DNA of 64,000 bases from Maribacter polysiphoniae (GCF_003148665.1 NZ_QGGQ01000004.1:310001-374000), one strand, 5' to 3'. Shown: positions 41,389 to 49,297, counted from the stretch's first letter. Numbers and translations: made by a program. Notes: generated by a model not told the origin, from the letters alone.

Positions 41389-42444
41389 TCAATAAATTCG
41401 GCTTAAGGACTCTTGATCCAGAATTCGTATGTTATGGTCTTCCATAGCAATCAATCCTTCCTTTTTAAAGCTTGACAGGGTGCGGATCAGGGTTTCTGTG
41501 GCCATCCCTGCAACGCTGGCGAGATCGCTACGTAAGATCTGTATATTCCCTTGTTTATCGCGCTCAAGCTTATCGGCAAACTTCAAGAGGGTACTTGCCG
41601 TCTTCTTGCGTACGGACCCATAGGCCATTTCCAATAATTGTTTTTTGGCATCGGTAAGGTTTTCTGCCAGGACATGCATTAACTCAAGGGCAAGGCTGTG
41701 GTTCTCCTGTAAGACCACCCGTAACTTATCCTTGTTTACCCCAACCAATTTGGTATCTTCCATAGCGGTAGCATATTCCTCATAAACTTCGTGGGCCGAC
41801 AGGGATGAAAAACCGAAGAAATCATCCTCTTTATAAATCGCAGTAATCAGTTCCTTTCCATTTTCATCCAGTTTATGGGTCTTTACAATCCCTTTTATGA
41901 TTAAATAGATCATATGCACATTACCTCCCTCATGATAGATCTGCTCGCCTTGGGCGAATTCCAATTCATCCCCATTGTCATCCAAATAATTCTTGAATTC
42001 ATGAATAGAGCAGATTCCCAAATCTATTTCCTCTTCCTTTTCAGGTTTTGAATTTTGGATTTCCTTTAAAATGGCAGCCCTGGCCAACCTACTCTCAATC
42101 GCACCAATGAGATCGGATTCTTCAAAAGGTTTTGTCAAGTAATCATCAGCCCCGAGGTTCATTCCTTTACGAATATCCTTTCGTTCCGTTTTGGCCGATA
42201 GGAAAATGAAAGGAATGTGCTTGGTCGATTGATCTTCTGCCAACTGTTCCAAAACACCATACCCATCCAGTTCGGGCATCATGATGTCGCAGATGATCAC
42301 ATCGGGTAAAACCTCTTTTGCAATCTTAACCCCTTTCTTCCCATTGGACGCCGTAAACATTTCATAATCTGAAAGTTCCAATAATTCAGCTGTATTATCC
42401 CTAAGCACGGGATCATCCTCTATCAATAATACTTTACTCATCAT
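41389..42444 (-). CDS. response regulator fused to a CRP/FNR-type DNA-binding module
   Basis: A 351-residue regulator with three parts. Residues 1-125 are a receiver domain: Asp10-Asp11 pocket, phosphoacceptor Asp53 in 'VIICDIMMPELDGYGVL', Ser83, Lys105 in 'LTKPF'. Residues about 150-265 form a cyclic-nucleotide-binding-like beta roll ('FAQGEQIYHEGGNVHMIYLIIKG', 'FFGFSSLSAHEVYEEYATAMED'). The last 80 form a CRP-type winged helix ('LRSDLASVAGMATETLIRTLSSFKKEGLI'). The recognition helix has E-T-x-x-R, the residues that read T-G-A half-sites in FNR and CRP. There is no FNR-type cysteine cluster, so it is probably controlled by phosphorylation from the PAS kinase three bases upstream. Proposed reader of the TGAY-N4-RTCA sites. 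Confidence 0.92.
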   Translation of the reverse strand: MMSKVLLIEDDPVLRDNTAELLELSDYEMFTASNGKKGVKIAKEVLPDVIICDIMMPELDGYGVLEQLAEDQSTKHIPFIFLSAKTERKDIRKGMNLGADDYLTKPFEESDLIGAIESRLARAAILKEIQNSKPEKEEEIDLGICSIHEFKNYLDDNGDELEFAQGEQIYHEGGNVHMIYLIIKGIVKTHKLDENGKELITAIYKEDDFFGFSSLSAHEVYEEYATAMEDTKLVGVNKDKLRVVLQENHSLALELMHVLAENLTDAKKQLLEMAYGSVRKKTASTLLKFADKLERDKQGNIQILRSDLASVAGMATETLIRTLSSFKKEGLIAMEDHNIRILDQESLSRIY

Positions 42445-42447
42445 TAC

Positions 42448-43692
42448 CTAGTTTAATCCTGTATCTATTCGATTGTTGATGGGAAGCTCAACCGTAAAGG
42501 TCGTTCCCTCATTTTGTTTGCTTATAAAATAAATCTTTCCTTCAAGGTTTTCTATATGATCCTTTATAATATTTAGACCAATGCCCGTTCCTTGGTTCAA
42601 AAGGGCATTCTCTGCCCTAAAATAACGTTCAAAAATATGTTTTTGATCCTTCGCTGGTATGCCGATACCTTGGTCCTGGATCTTTAGTACCATCTGACTT
42701 TCCACAATCTCAATCGAAATATCTATATCGCTATCCTCGGGGGAATATTTTATTGAATTATAGAGCAAGTTAGTCAATATTAAGGTTACGATCTTCTCGT
42801 CTTGATGAATGATAATATCATCTATATTCTGGGGGTAATTGATATGTTGGCCTATCTTCAACAACATGTTGGCGTTGTATACTACCTCATTGACAATTTT
42901 ACTTAGGGAAAACGTAGTGAACCCATAAATTTCTTTTCCTTTTTCCAGCCTTTCCATGGATAGAAAATCGGTCAGAATACTATTTAAGTGCCTAACCTCC
43001 CCAATGATTGTATTGATGTGTTTTAGGCGCTTTTCCTGATGGTGGGCTTCCTTATACTTGCCCACAAGTGTGGCAGAGGAAAGTATCCCGCTCAGTGGCG
43101 TCTTGAATTCATGGGAAACCAGTGACAGGAATTTTGTCTTCAATGCCCCCAGTTCACGTTCGCGTTCCAATGCTGATTTCATCCTGATTTCGGCCTCTTC
43201 CCTCCTCTTGACTTCTTTTCTCAATTTGGCAACGGTCTCCCTCAATTCATAGGTTCTGGTCTTGATCTTTTTCTCGAGATGTTCATTCAATTCCTGGATT
43301 TGCAAATCCCTATTACTAAGCTCGGTCTTATCGAATACCAAGGCAAAAACATAATGGGAACCATCCGTTTCAAAAGGATTAAGGCTTATTTGTATCGGAA
43401 ATTCCACCCGATCCTTTCGCAGGCCAAAGAGCAGGCGATCAACCATCATTTTACTGGACCTATGCGTGTTAAAAAACCTATTTACATTAAAATCGTGATT
43501 ATTGCGATGGGAATCTGGTACCAAGATGTGTATAGGCTTCCCAATAAGTTCCTGTTCCCCATAACCGAACATTTGATCCGCTTTGGAATTCGTGGCCACA
43601 ATAACATGCTCTCGATTAATAACCAATATCCCTTCTGAAACCGCTTCGGAAAGCAAGTTGAAAATAGTATTGTTTTGCGCGAAATTCTTCAT
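42448..43692 (-). CDS. soluble PAS-domain histidine kinase
   Basis: A 414-residue histidine kinase with no membrane helix, hence a cytoplasmic sensor. A PAS domain spans about 10-125 ('ILVINREHVIVATNSKADQMFGYGEQELIGKPI', 'LVPDSHRNNHDFN', 'GLRKDRVEFPIQISLNPF'), then a coiled coil about 126-180 ('LNEHLEKKIKTRTYELRETVAKL'), the H-box His194 in 'SLVSHEFKTPLSG', and an HATPase with 'NLLYNSIKYSPE', 'DQGIGIP' and 'GTGIGLNI'. His66 and Arg86 have the same 20-residue spacing as the heme ligand His200 and distal Arg220 of FixL, but ordinary PAS domains can share this, so heme is only a possibility. Same operon as the receiver-CRP protein. Confidence 0.92.
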   Translation of the reverse strand: MKNFAQNNTIFNLLSEAVSEGILVINREHVIVATNSKADQMFGYGEQELIGKPIHILVPDSHRNNHDFNVNRFFNTHRSSKMMVDRLLFGLRKDRVEFPIQISLNPFETDGSHYVFALVFDKTELSNRDLQIQELNEHLEKKIKTRTYELRETVAKLRKEVKRREEAEIRMKSALERERELGALKTKFLSLVSHEFKTPLSGILSSATLVGKYKEAHHQEKRLKHINTIIGEVRHLNSILTDFLSMERLEKGKEIYGFTTFSLSKIVNEVVYNANMLLKIGQHINYPQNIDDIIIHQDEKIVTLILTNLLYNSIKYSPEDSDIDISIEIVESQMVLKIQDQGIGIPAKDQKHIFERYFRAENALLNQGTGIGLNIIKDHIENLEGKIYFISKQNEGTTFTVELPINNRIDTGLN

Positions 43693-43792
43693 TCCTCTTA
43701 CTAGAATTGCCTCAATTTGCCATTAGTCCTGAAAGCAAATATAACCTTCTATAATTATAAAGTAAGTTACCCCATAAGCCATTTCGGGGTTA

Positions 43793-43835
43793 TGATAAAA
43801 ATCATATTATAAAATTATTTATAAGTTTAATTTTA
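43793..43835 (+). promoter_or_regulatory. FNR/CRP-type site and -7 element of the copy C-cbpA-cbpM operon
   Basis: TGATAAAAATCA (43793-43804; extended palindrome ATGATAAAAATCAT), 23 bases, then TAATTTTA (43828-43835); the ATG of copy C follows 16 bases later. In the other direction TAACTTAC stands 23 bases from the same palindrome, ahead of the kinase gene, suggesting the pair also controls itself. Confidence 0.82.
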
Positions 43836-43851
43836 GTCAAAATAATCTATT

Positions 43852-44304
43852 ATGGGAAAACTGATTTCTTCTTTGGATATTTTGAACACAAGGGGTACAT
43901 GGAACACCTACCTAAAGGAATGTGAACAATTAAAATCGAAATTGGAGGTACAAACCAAGGATATCCGGTTTTTACAACAACTATTGGATCGTTATTTCGA
44001 TGAGATAGTACAAAATGAAAATTTGGATGAAGTACGCGAAAGCCTCATGCGCTTCCAAGATCTATGTTATACCTGCGGCCGTTTAAAAAAGCGCTTGAAA
44101 GACCATCAAAATCGATTGGGTGGTATTATCAAGGGAGCATCGGACTATGACCCTAGAGCTATTTACAAAGAGCAATCTTGGATCAAAAAAAATATCACAT
44201 CACTCATAACGGATTTTGTTGCAGTGGAAAAGGAGATTTTGATCATTGCCGACGGTGTCATCCAAGTTGGGAAAGATAACAGAAATGTACTTTATCAAGC
44301 CTAA
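43852..44304 (+). CDS. helical stress-island family protein, copy C
   Basis: A 150-residue relative of copies A, B and D: 'LKECEQLKSKLEVQTKDIRFLQQLLDRYFDEIV', the middle 'RLKKRLKDHQNRLGGIIKGA' (compare 'VVSHENSIGGIL' in B), and a last helix 'DFVAVEKEILIIADGVIQV'. The 'F-L-x-x-L-L-x-x-Y' helix is the best kept feature between copies. All-helical, cytoplasmic, function unknown. It precedes the DnaJ-like and CbpM genes by 53 bases in one transcription unit under a regulon promoter, which suggests action near the chaperone system. Confidence 0.72.
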   Translation: MGKLISSLDILNTRGTWNTYLKECEQLKSKLEVQTKDIRFLQQLLDRYFDEIVQNENLDEVRESLMRFQDLCYTCGRLKKRLKDHQNRLGGIIKGASDYDPRAIYKEQSWIKKNITSLITDFVAVEKEILIIADGVIQVGKDNRNVLYQA

Positions 44305-44357
44305 TATCGAACCCTTCGGTTTAACGATATAGAAACCTTACAAAGTGAACGTGGAAA

Positions 44358-45257
44358 ATGGAATACATTGACTATTATAGTGTACTGGGTGTTTCAAAAA
44401 ATGCCTCTGCAAGCGATATCAAGAAGGCATACCGCAAACTTGCCCGCAAATACCACCCCGATGTAAACCCCAATGACTCTGAGGCTGAACGCAAGTTTAA
44501 ACAGATCAATGAGGCGAACGAGGTTTTGGGCAATGCCGACAACAGAAAAAAATATGATGAATATGGAAAGGACTGGCAGCATGCCGATGAAATAGAAAAA
44601 GCAAGAAAAGCCCAACAACAAAGAGGCCCACAATCCCATAGTACCGGTGGCTTTGGGGAACATGATTTTTCAGACTTTTTCGAATCCATGTTCGGGGGAA
44701 GAACCTCCCAAGGTTTCTCCAGTGGTCGTAAAGTCAAGTATCGGGGACAAGACTATAATGCGGAACTTAAATTGTATTTAAAGGATGTATACACGCCCCA
44801 TAAGAGGACTTTGACGGTCAACGGGAAGAATATTCGTATAACCATTCCTGCGGGTATAGAAAATGGCCAAACCATAAAAATCAAAGGACATGGTGGTCCT
44901 GGACGTAATGGCGGACCCAAAGGGGATCTGTTCATCACCTTCTCCATAGAAAACAATACACCCTTCAAACGCGATGGCAATAACCTGTACAAAACAGTAG
45001 ATTTGGATTTCTATACCGCTGTTTTAGGAGGGGAAATTACCGTAACCACCTTTGATGGCAAAGCCAAACTAAAAGTGAAACCTGAGACGCAAAGCGGAAC
45101 ACAGGTGAAATTGAAAGGCAAAGGCTTCCCCGTATATAAAAAAGAAGGGCAGTTTGGTGACTTATACATTACCTATACCGTTAAAACACCCACAGGCTTA
45201 TCTGTCAAGGAAAAGGAACTTTTTAAGGAGCTCGCCAATTTAAAAGCTACGAAATGA
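44358..45257 (+). CDS. cbpA: DnaJ-type chaperone (CbpA-like)
   Basis: A 299-residue CbpA-type J protein. J domain at 1-70 with the HPD motif at residues 33-35 ('[10 protein letters not shown]'). A Gly/Phe-rich linker about 75-125 ('[17 protein letters not shown]'), then two C-terminal beta domains ('[31 protein letters not shown]', '[30 protein letters not shown]'). It lacks the zinc-finger repeats of DnaJ. It hands unfolded proteins to DnaK; in E. coli CbpA works in stationary phase and binds the nucleoid. Followed by CbpM with a 4-base ATGA overlap. Confidence 0.95.
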   Translation: MEYIDYYSVLGVSKNASASDIKKAYRKLARKYHPDVNPNDSEAERKFKQINEANEVLGNADNRKKYDEYGKDWQHADEIEKARKAQQQRGPQSHSTGGFGEHDFSDFFESMFGGRTSQGFSSGRKVKYRGQDYNAELKLYLKDVYTPHKRTLTVNGKNIRITIPAGIENGQTIKIKGHGGPGRNGGPKGDLFITFSIENNTPFKRDGNNLYKTVDLDFYTAVLGGEITVTTFDGKAKLKVKPETQSGTQVKLKGKGFPVYKKEGQFGDLYITYTVKTPTGLSVKEKELFKELANLKATK

Positions 45258-45547
45258 TGGAACAATATAACTATATTGACGTAAAGGAATTTTGCTACAG
45301 TCATGGGGTCCCTACGCAATTCATCATACAATTGCAGGATTTCGGTTTGATTGAAGTCGTCAAAAAAGAGGATACCGAATATATTCCTTTTGAGGAACTC
45401 CCAAAAGTGGAAAAAATAGTTCGTCTGCATGATGACCTGAATATCAATCTTGAGGGAATCGAGGTCATTCACCAACTATTGGATCGTATCGCGCAAATGC
45501 AAAACGAAATCATTTCCCTAAAGAACAAACTCGACTTTTACCAATAG
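45254..45547 (+). CDS. cbpM: CbpM-family chaperone modulator
   Basis: A 97-residue protein overlapping the cbpA stop (ATGA). It has the MerR-like helix-turn-helix look of CbpM ('[30 protein letters not shown]', '[36 protein letters not shown]'), with a coiled-coil C-terminus. In E. coli CbpM binds the J domain of CbpA and holds it inactive. The conserved pairing makes the call secure. Start could be the first or second of two adjacent ATGs. Confidence 0.92.
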   Translation: MMEQYNYIDVKEFCYSHGVPTQFIIQLQDFGLIEVVKKEDTEYIPFEELPKVEKIVRLHDDLNINLEGIEVIHQLLDRIAQMQNEIISLKNKLDFYQ

Positions 45548-45627
45548 CAGGCGATACCGCACCTGCATGCACTCCACCTCCCCTAGCATTCATTTTATTT
45601 GGTAGGGTACTATTAAACGAAAGTCAG

Positions 45628-45659
45628 GAAAGCGCTTTCTTGGTTTGGCTTAAAACCAA
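45628..45659 (+). terminator. palindrome plus hairpin after cbpM
   Basis: GAAAGCGCTTTC (45628-45639), a 12-base palindrome, is followed immediately by TTGGTTT / AAACCAA (45640-45646 with 45653-45659, loop of six). One of the two probably ends the C-cbpA-cbpM transcript, though no long T-run follows. Confidence 0.45.
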
Positions 45660-45740
45660 ACCCTTCCGCCATGGGTTCGATAATTTAACTAAATGTTATG
45701 TTATCGGCCATATTTAAACCCTTAATTTCATGGGACTTCA

Positions 45741-45783
45741 TGATAAAAATCATAAAAAATACAAGTGATAGAAGGTAACTTTA
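45741..45783 (+). promoter_or_regulatory. FNR/CRP-type site and -7 element of copy D
   Basis: TGATAAAAATCA (45741-45752), identical to the site before copy C including the outer A/T pair, 23 bases, then TAACTTTA (45776-45783). Confidence 0.82.
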
Positions 45784-45818
45784 AGTAATGGCACAATGCC
45801 GATTAAAACAATACGCTC

Positions 45819-46268
45819 ATGGAAAATTATAGAACTAGACCAAAGGGTGATTATATTCAACAGACAGATTGGAATGAATTATATGTTTTGACCAAGCATT
45901 GGAAATCCGATTTGACCTTCTACCAACAAGACCTGAAATTTCTCCTTAAATTATTGGATAAATATTTTATCTGGATTACAAAAAAGGAGAATCTGGATGC
46001 TGTCAAAAAAATTGGGGAGGGCATATTAAAGGACAAAAAAACGGGGGACCAGCTCTTAAATAGGGTCGACGGACATCTTACCCATATTGCCCAAACCATA
46101 GAAGATCCATTTAAGCATGATACCCGATTATTCCGTGAGGAACATCAGGAACTTGAAGACGATATCGCAAAATTTTATAAAACAGTACGCAGTAACAGAA
46201 AACAAGTGTTCGCCATAACGGAACACATCGTTGACGTGGAGAACCTGGAACATTTACTTGAGGAATAA
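45819..46268 (+). CDS. helical stress-island family protein, copy D
   Basis: A 149-residue relative of A, B and C: 'LYVLTKHWKSDLTFYQQDLKFLLKLLDKYFIWI' (compare 'QQWKSYLQLVFDELTFIQHLL' in B), the middle 'RVDGHLTHIAQTI', then 'HDTRLFREEHQELEDDIAKFYKTV' and an end helix. It shares the W-K-S-x-L start with B and the F-L-x-x-L-L-x-x-Y-F helix with C. Function unknown. Single gene with its own regulon promoter, convergent with the ROK kinase gene (four bases apart). Confidence 0.72.
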   Translation: MENYRTRPKGDYIQQTDWNELYVLTKHWKSDLTFYQQDLKFLLKLLDKYFIWITKKENLDAVKKIGEGILKDKKTGDQLLNRVDGHLTHIAQTIEDPFKHDTRLFREEHQELEDDIAKFYKTVRSNRKQVFAITEHIVDVENLEHLLEE

Positions 46269-46272
46269 AACC

Positions 46273-47223
46273 TTATGAAACATAGGACCATGCCAATGCC
46301 GCTGGCCCCAATATGGCCGCATCCCTAGGCGCATCGGAAAGGTATACTTTTATCTTTCCCTTATAGGCGACAAAAAGGTTTTTCTCCATGCTTGCCTTAA
46401 CAGGTTTTAAAAGAATATCGCCTGCTTTGCTTAGTCCCCCTGCAAGAATAAAAGCCTCAGGGTCTAAATGAGCCACTGTATCGGCCATTTTACGGCCTAA
46501 AATCTCTGCCGTGATATCAAAAGCCCTAATGGCCAAAGCATCGCCTTCCAGCGCAGCCTTAGCGATAGCTTCCCCTGTCAAGTCCTCAAAACTAATACTG
46601 CGTAGCGGGGATGCCTCACGCATTTCCGCAATGAGCTCAAAAACCGTACGCTTTATTCCGGTGACCGATGCATAGGTCTCCAAACACCCCTGTAAGCCAC
46701 AATTGCAATACCTGCCATTGGGATCCACATTCACATGGCCTATCTCACCTGCCTGGGCGTGTTCCCCCAATAAAAGTTCGCCATTCACAATGATACCACT
46801 GCCTAGCCCCGTTCCCAAAGTCAAAACCACAAAATTGCGCATGCCTTGCCCCAAACCAAATCTCAACTCGCCCAAGGCAGAGGCATTGGCATCATTCGCA
46901 ATGTAAACAGGTAGTCCTAATGCCTCATTGATTGCTTTTACGATAGGGGTTTCCTTTCCCCAATTCAGATTGGGCGGATTCTCAACCTTTCCCGTCAACG
47001 AATTGGCATTGGGAGCACCTATTCCAATGGCCATAGGCTTATCCTGGGTATTCAAGGAACCCAGTAATTGTTTTATATTGGATATTAATTCCTTTAGATA
47101 AATAGCAAAGGGTTCTTTTGATTTTGTACTAAAAACCGCGGAATCAAGAATACCCCCATTTTTATCCACAATACCGATTTTTGTATAAGTACCTCCGATA
47201 TCAATAGCCAATACAGTATTCAT
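46273..47223 (-). CDS. ROK-family sugar kinase (glucokinase-like)
   Basis: A 316-residue ROK protein without a DNA-binding domain, hence a kinase rather than a repressor. ATP loop 'LAIDIGGTYTKIGIVD', catalytic Asp in 'YIANDANASALGE', 'LTLGTGLGSGIIVNGELL', and the ROK zinc motif 'CNCGLQGCLETYAS'. It phosphorylates glucose or a related hexose with ATP in the cytoplasm. It converges on copy D and is divergent from the TerB-like gene, sharing an intergenic region that contains a regulon palindrome. Confidence 0.93.
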   Translation of the reverse strand: MNTVLAIDIGGTYTKIGIVDKNGGILDSAVFSTKSKEPFAIYLKELISNIKQLLGSLNTQDKPMAIGIGAPNANSLTGKVENPPNLNWGKETPIVKAINEALGLPVYIANDANASALGELRFGLGQGMRNFVVLTLGTGLGSGIIVNGELLLGEHAQAGEIGHVNVDPNGRYCNCGLQGCLETYASVTGIKRTVFELIAEMREASPLRSISFEDLTGEAIAKAALEGDALAIRAFDITAEILGRKMADTVAHLDPEAFILAGGLSKAGDILLKPVKASMEKNLFVAYKGKIKVYLSDAPRDAAILGPAALAWSYVS

Positions 47224-47274
47224 AAGTCATAATTTTAACGATACAATTTACATTAAAAAGATTGATTTATGAAC

Positions 47275-47317
47275 TGATACAAATCAGCCTGAACATTAAA
47301 AATTAAACGTATAATTA
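47275..47317 (+). promoter_or_regulatory. FNR/CRP-type site and -7 element of the TerB-like gene
   Basis: TGATACAAATCA (47275-47286), 23 bases, then TATAATTA (47310-47317), one mismatch from TAnnTTTR. The minus-strand side has a weaker match (TAAATTGT at 24 bases) toward the ROK kinase. Confidence 0.7.
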
Positions 47318-47355
47318 CCTCTTGAAAGTACATCCCAAAATGAATTGGAACGACC

Positions 47356-47778
47356 ATGGAAAATAGCAAGGACTCCCTGAATCATCACCTAGGTATCTTA
47401 TTTTATGCCGTTGCCATGGCGGATAAAAAAGTGCATGAAAAAGAACATGAAATGCTTAAAAAAAAACTATCCGAAGCATTGACACAACAAGGGGAAAATC
47501 CAGAGGACCTTACCCGAAATGACGCTCTTACCATTGAAGGGGTTTTTACCCGTATGCAAAAAATCAACGCGGAAAGCAGTACCTGTTTTAAACAGTTTTG
47601 TGACTATTTCGATAAGAACCCATCGCGCTTTACCCCTAGATTGAGAAAATGGGTGTGGAACATCGCACAGGCCATTGCATCATCATCTGCCCAAAAGAAC
47701 AAATCGGAATTAATTCTTCTGGGCAAACTTAGATTACTTTTTGAAACCCAATCACACCCGGAAAGTGATAACGGGTAA
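47356..47778 (+). CDS. TerB-like helical protein
   Basis: A 140-residue all-helical protein: 'LGILFYAVAMADKKVHEKEHEMLKKKLSEAL' is close to the first TerB-domain helices ('...A.ADg.v...E...l...l'), and 'IEGVFTRMQKINAESSTCFKQFCDYFDKNP' and 'WNIAQAIASSSAQKNKSELILLGKLRLLF' fit the later ones. TerB-like proteins take part in membrane-linked stress responses. The C-terminal 27 bases overlap the end of the convergent USP gene. Carries a regulon promoter. Compare the shorter relative at 3956. Confidence 0.72.
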   Translation: MENSKDSLNHHLGILFYAVAMADKKVHEKEHEMLKKKLSEALTQQGENPEDLTRNDALTIEGVFTRMQKINAESSTCFKQFCDYFDKNPSRFTPRLRKWVWNIAQAIASSSAQKNKSELILLGKLRLLFETQSHPESDNG

Positions 47779-48588
47779 GTCAGCCCTATTCGCAATATCC
47801 TCCCCTACACTGCCTTTAAAAAAGTGTGCAAGCCCTTTTCTTCCACGGGTAGGAAGTGCGATAATATCGGCATTTATGGTTTGGGCGTAATTATAAATAC
47901 CCTGTTCTATACTATAATCATTGAGAATGGTGACATTTTCCTTGGCGGGTATTTTACCGTGATGCGCCACACCCATAAAAACATCTATTTGTTCCTTGAT
48001 TTCCTCGGTACTTTTAAAATATTGATTGGGCCTGTTTATATAGACTTTATGGACTTCAACATCCAACATGTCGAAAAACTTCAAGGCCTTATGGTACACT
48101 TCCTTATGTTCAAGCCCAAAATCACTGGCGAACACCGCTTTCTTAATGTCAAAATCGGTTCTTTTCTTTTTGATGACAAGCACAGGCACCTCACAATTTC
48201 TAACCACCTTTTCGGTATTTGACCCTACGAACAGTCCACTGAGACCTGTTGCCCCATGGGACCCCATGACCACAAGGTCTATTCCATGTTCCTTTACAAC
48301 GTTGTTCAATTCGTTGAAATCCTTGTAGTTCTGTACGATCTCAAACATCCTCACCCCCTTGAGAAAGGGCTTATCCAAAAATTCATTGAATCTTTTCTTC
48401 GCCAATTTCATATAATATTGGGCCTCCATAAACTCCTGGGCTTCATCTTTTGTGAAAATAGCCTCAGAAAGGCCCAGCATGTGCAATAAGATTAAATCGG
48501 CATCAATTTTTTTAGCCAAATGGGCTGCAACCTCCAAGGCATTTTCAGAGAATTCAGAAAAGTCAACCGGTACGAGTATTTTCTTCAT
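47752..48588 (-). CDS. tandem universal stress protein, divergent type
   Basis: A 278-residue tandem UspA protein (MKKILVPVDFSEFSENALEVA). The first domain has an intact nucleotide motif ('MGSHGATGLSGLFVGSNT'). Unlike the other four, the second domain (from about 150, 'FDIKKAVFASDF') keeps a recognisable USP end ('LPTRGRKGLAHFFKGSVGE', 'LPVITF'). It follows hpf by 32 bases on the same strand, so the two are probably co-expressed. Confidence 0.93.
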   Translation of the reverse strand: MKKILVPVDFSEFSENALEVAAHLAKKIDADLILLHMLGLSEAIFTKDEAQEFMEAQYYMKLAKKRFNEFLDKPFLKGVRMFEIVQNYKDFNELNNVVKEHGIDLVVMGSHGATGLSGLFVGSNTEKVVRNCEVPVLVIKKKRTDFDIKKAVFASDFGLEHKEVYHKALKFFDMLDVEVHKVYINRPNQYFKSTEEIKEQIDVFMGVAHHGKIPAKENVTILNDYSIEQGIYNYAQTINADIIALPTRGRKGLAHFFKGSVGEDIANRADLPVITFRV

Positions 48589-48620
48589 AAGAAATAATAT
48601 TAAGGTTTATACAATTGGTA

Positions 48621-48920
48621 TTAACGCTTATTCATAACGGCTTTTCTCTTGTTCAATTGTTTTTCAAGGTCTTTAATGGTATTTGCTGCCGCTTTCTCAA
48701 AATCATCCTCATTAGATCTTGCAAAAATCCGGGGTCCAGGGGCACTGAGTTCCATTTCACATATTTTACCCTTACCCGTGGGATCATTTTCTTGCTTAAA
48801 ATAAACTTCCGCCCGTATTACCCATTCAAATTTTGCAGCAAGGCGATTCAATTTAACGGTTATTAATTCATTCATTGCTTCACTGGTAGGCATTTGAACA
48901 TATTGAATGTTGATTGTCAT
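48621..48920 (-). CDS. hpf: short hibernation-promoting factor (HPF/RaiA)
   Basis: A 99-residue ribosome hibernation factor, close in size to short HPF (E. coli 95 residues). It runs from MTINIQYVQMPTSEAMNELIT through 'VYFKQENDPTGKGKICEMELSAPGPRIFARSNEDDFEKAAANTIKDLEKQL', the standard beta-alpha-beta-beta-beta-alpha layout, with a basic end. It binds the 30S decoding centre and keeps ribosomes idle in starvation or anoxia. It is the first gene of the hpf-usp unit, under a well-formed regulon promoter. Confidence 0.93.
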   Translation of the reverse strand: MTINIQYVQMPTSEAMNELITVKLNRLAAKFEWVIRAEVYFKQENDPTGKGKICEMELSAPGPRIFARSNEDDFEKAAANTIKDLEKQLNKRKAVMNKR

Positions 48921-48945
48921 AGTATATATGGTTTTAAGATTTACA

Positions 48946-48988
48946 TAAAGCTATGATTTTTACAAAAATGAAACCATGACAAATATCA
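48946..48988 (-). promoter_or_regulatory. FNR/CRP-type site and -7 element of hpf-usp
   Basis: Minus strand: TGATATTTGTCA (48988-48977), 23 bases, then TAGCTTTA (48953-48946). Leader to the ATG about 20 bases. Confidence 0.82.
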
Positions 48989-49235
48989 TTATACCAAAAT
49001 AAAACACAAGGTATACTTAATGATTTCCGTCCAATTGGTACCCTGCCTGGTTTACATTGTGCCTATGATCACACACAAATCATTTTCGCCCTGTAAAGAG
49101 GAGTTTCCAGCTTCGTTTGTCCGTATTCCCTAAAAAATCCTCCGGTGGGTCATGGACCAAAAATATACTTGAGCCCCAGCATTTTAAGGGTTATTTAAAT
49201 GGAATCCGTAGACATCATCCCAGCCACAAAAAAGA
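48989..49235. other. intergenic, island boundary
   Basis: Between the hpf promoter and the terminator of the Gfo/Idh gene. No open frame of note, hairpin or repeat; TGATTTCCGTCC around 49033 is a one-mismatch relative of the regulon site but has no gene downstream in either direction at suitable distance. Confidence 0.4.
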
Positions 49236-49262
49236 ATTGTCCCTACCAAAAGCAGGGACAAT
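49236..49262 (-). terminator. terminator of the Gfo/Idh/MocA gene
   Basis: ATTGTCCCT / AGGGACAAT stem (9 bases, loop of nine). On the minus strand it is followed by a T-rich run (TCTTTTTTG), 35 bases after the stop of the dehydrogenase gene. Confidence 0.8.
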
Positions 49263-49297
49263 CGTAACATTTTACAGCATATAGGATGATGGTTACC

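Noticed and set aside
49033-49044. TGATTTCCGTCC as another regulon site
   Set aside because: Last position breaks the palindrome and no gene start or -7 element lies at 22-24 bases on either side.
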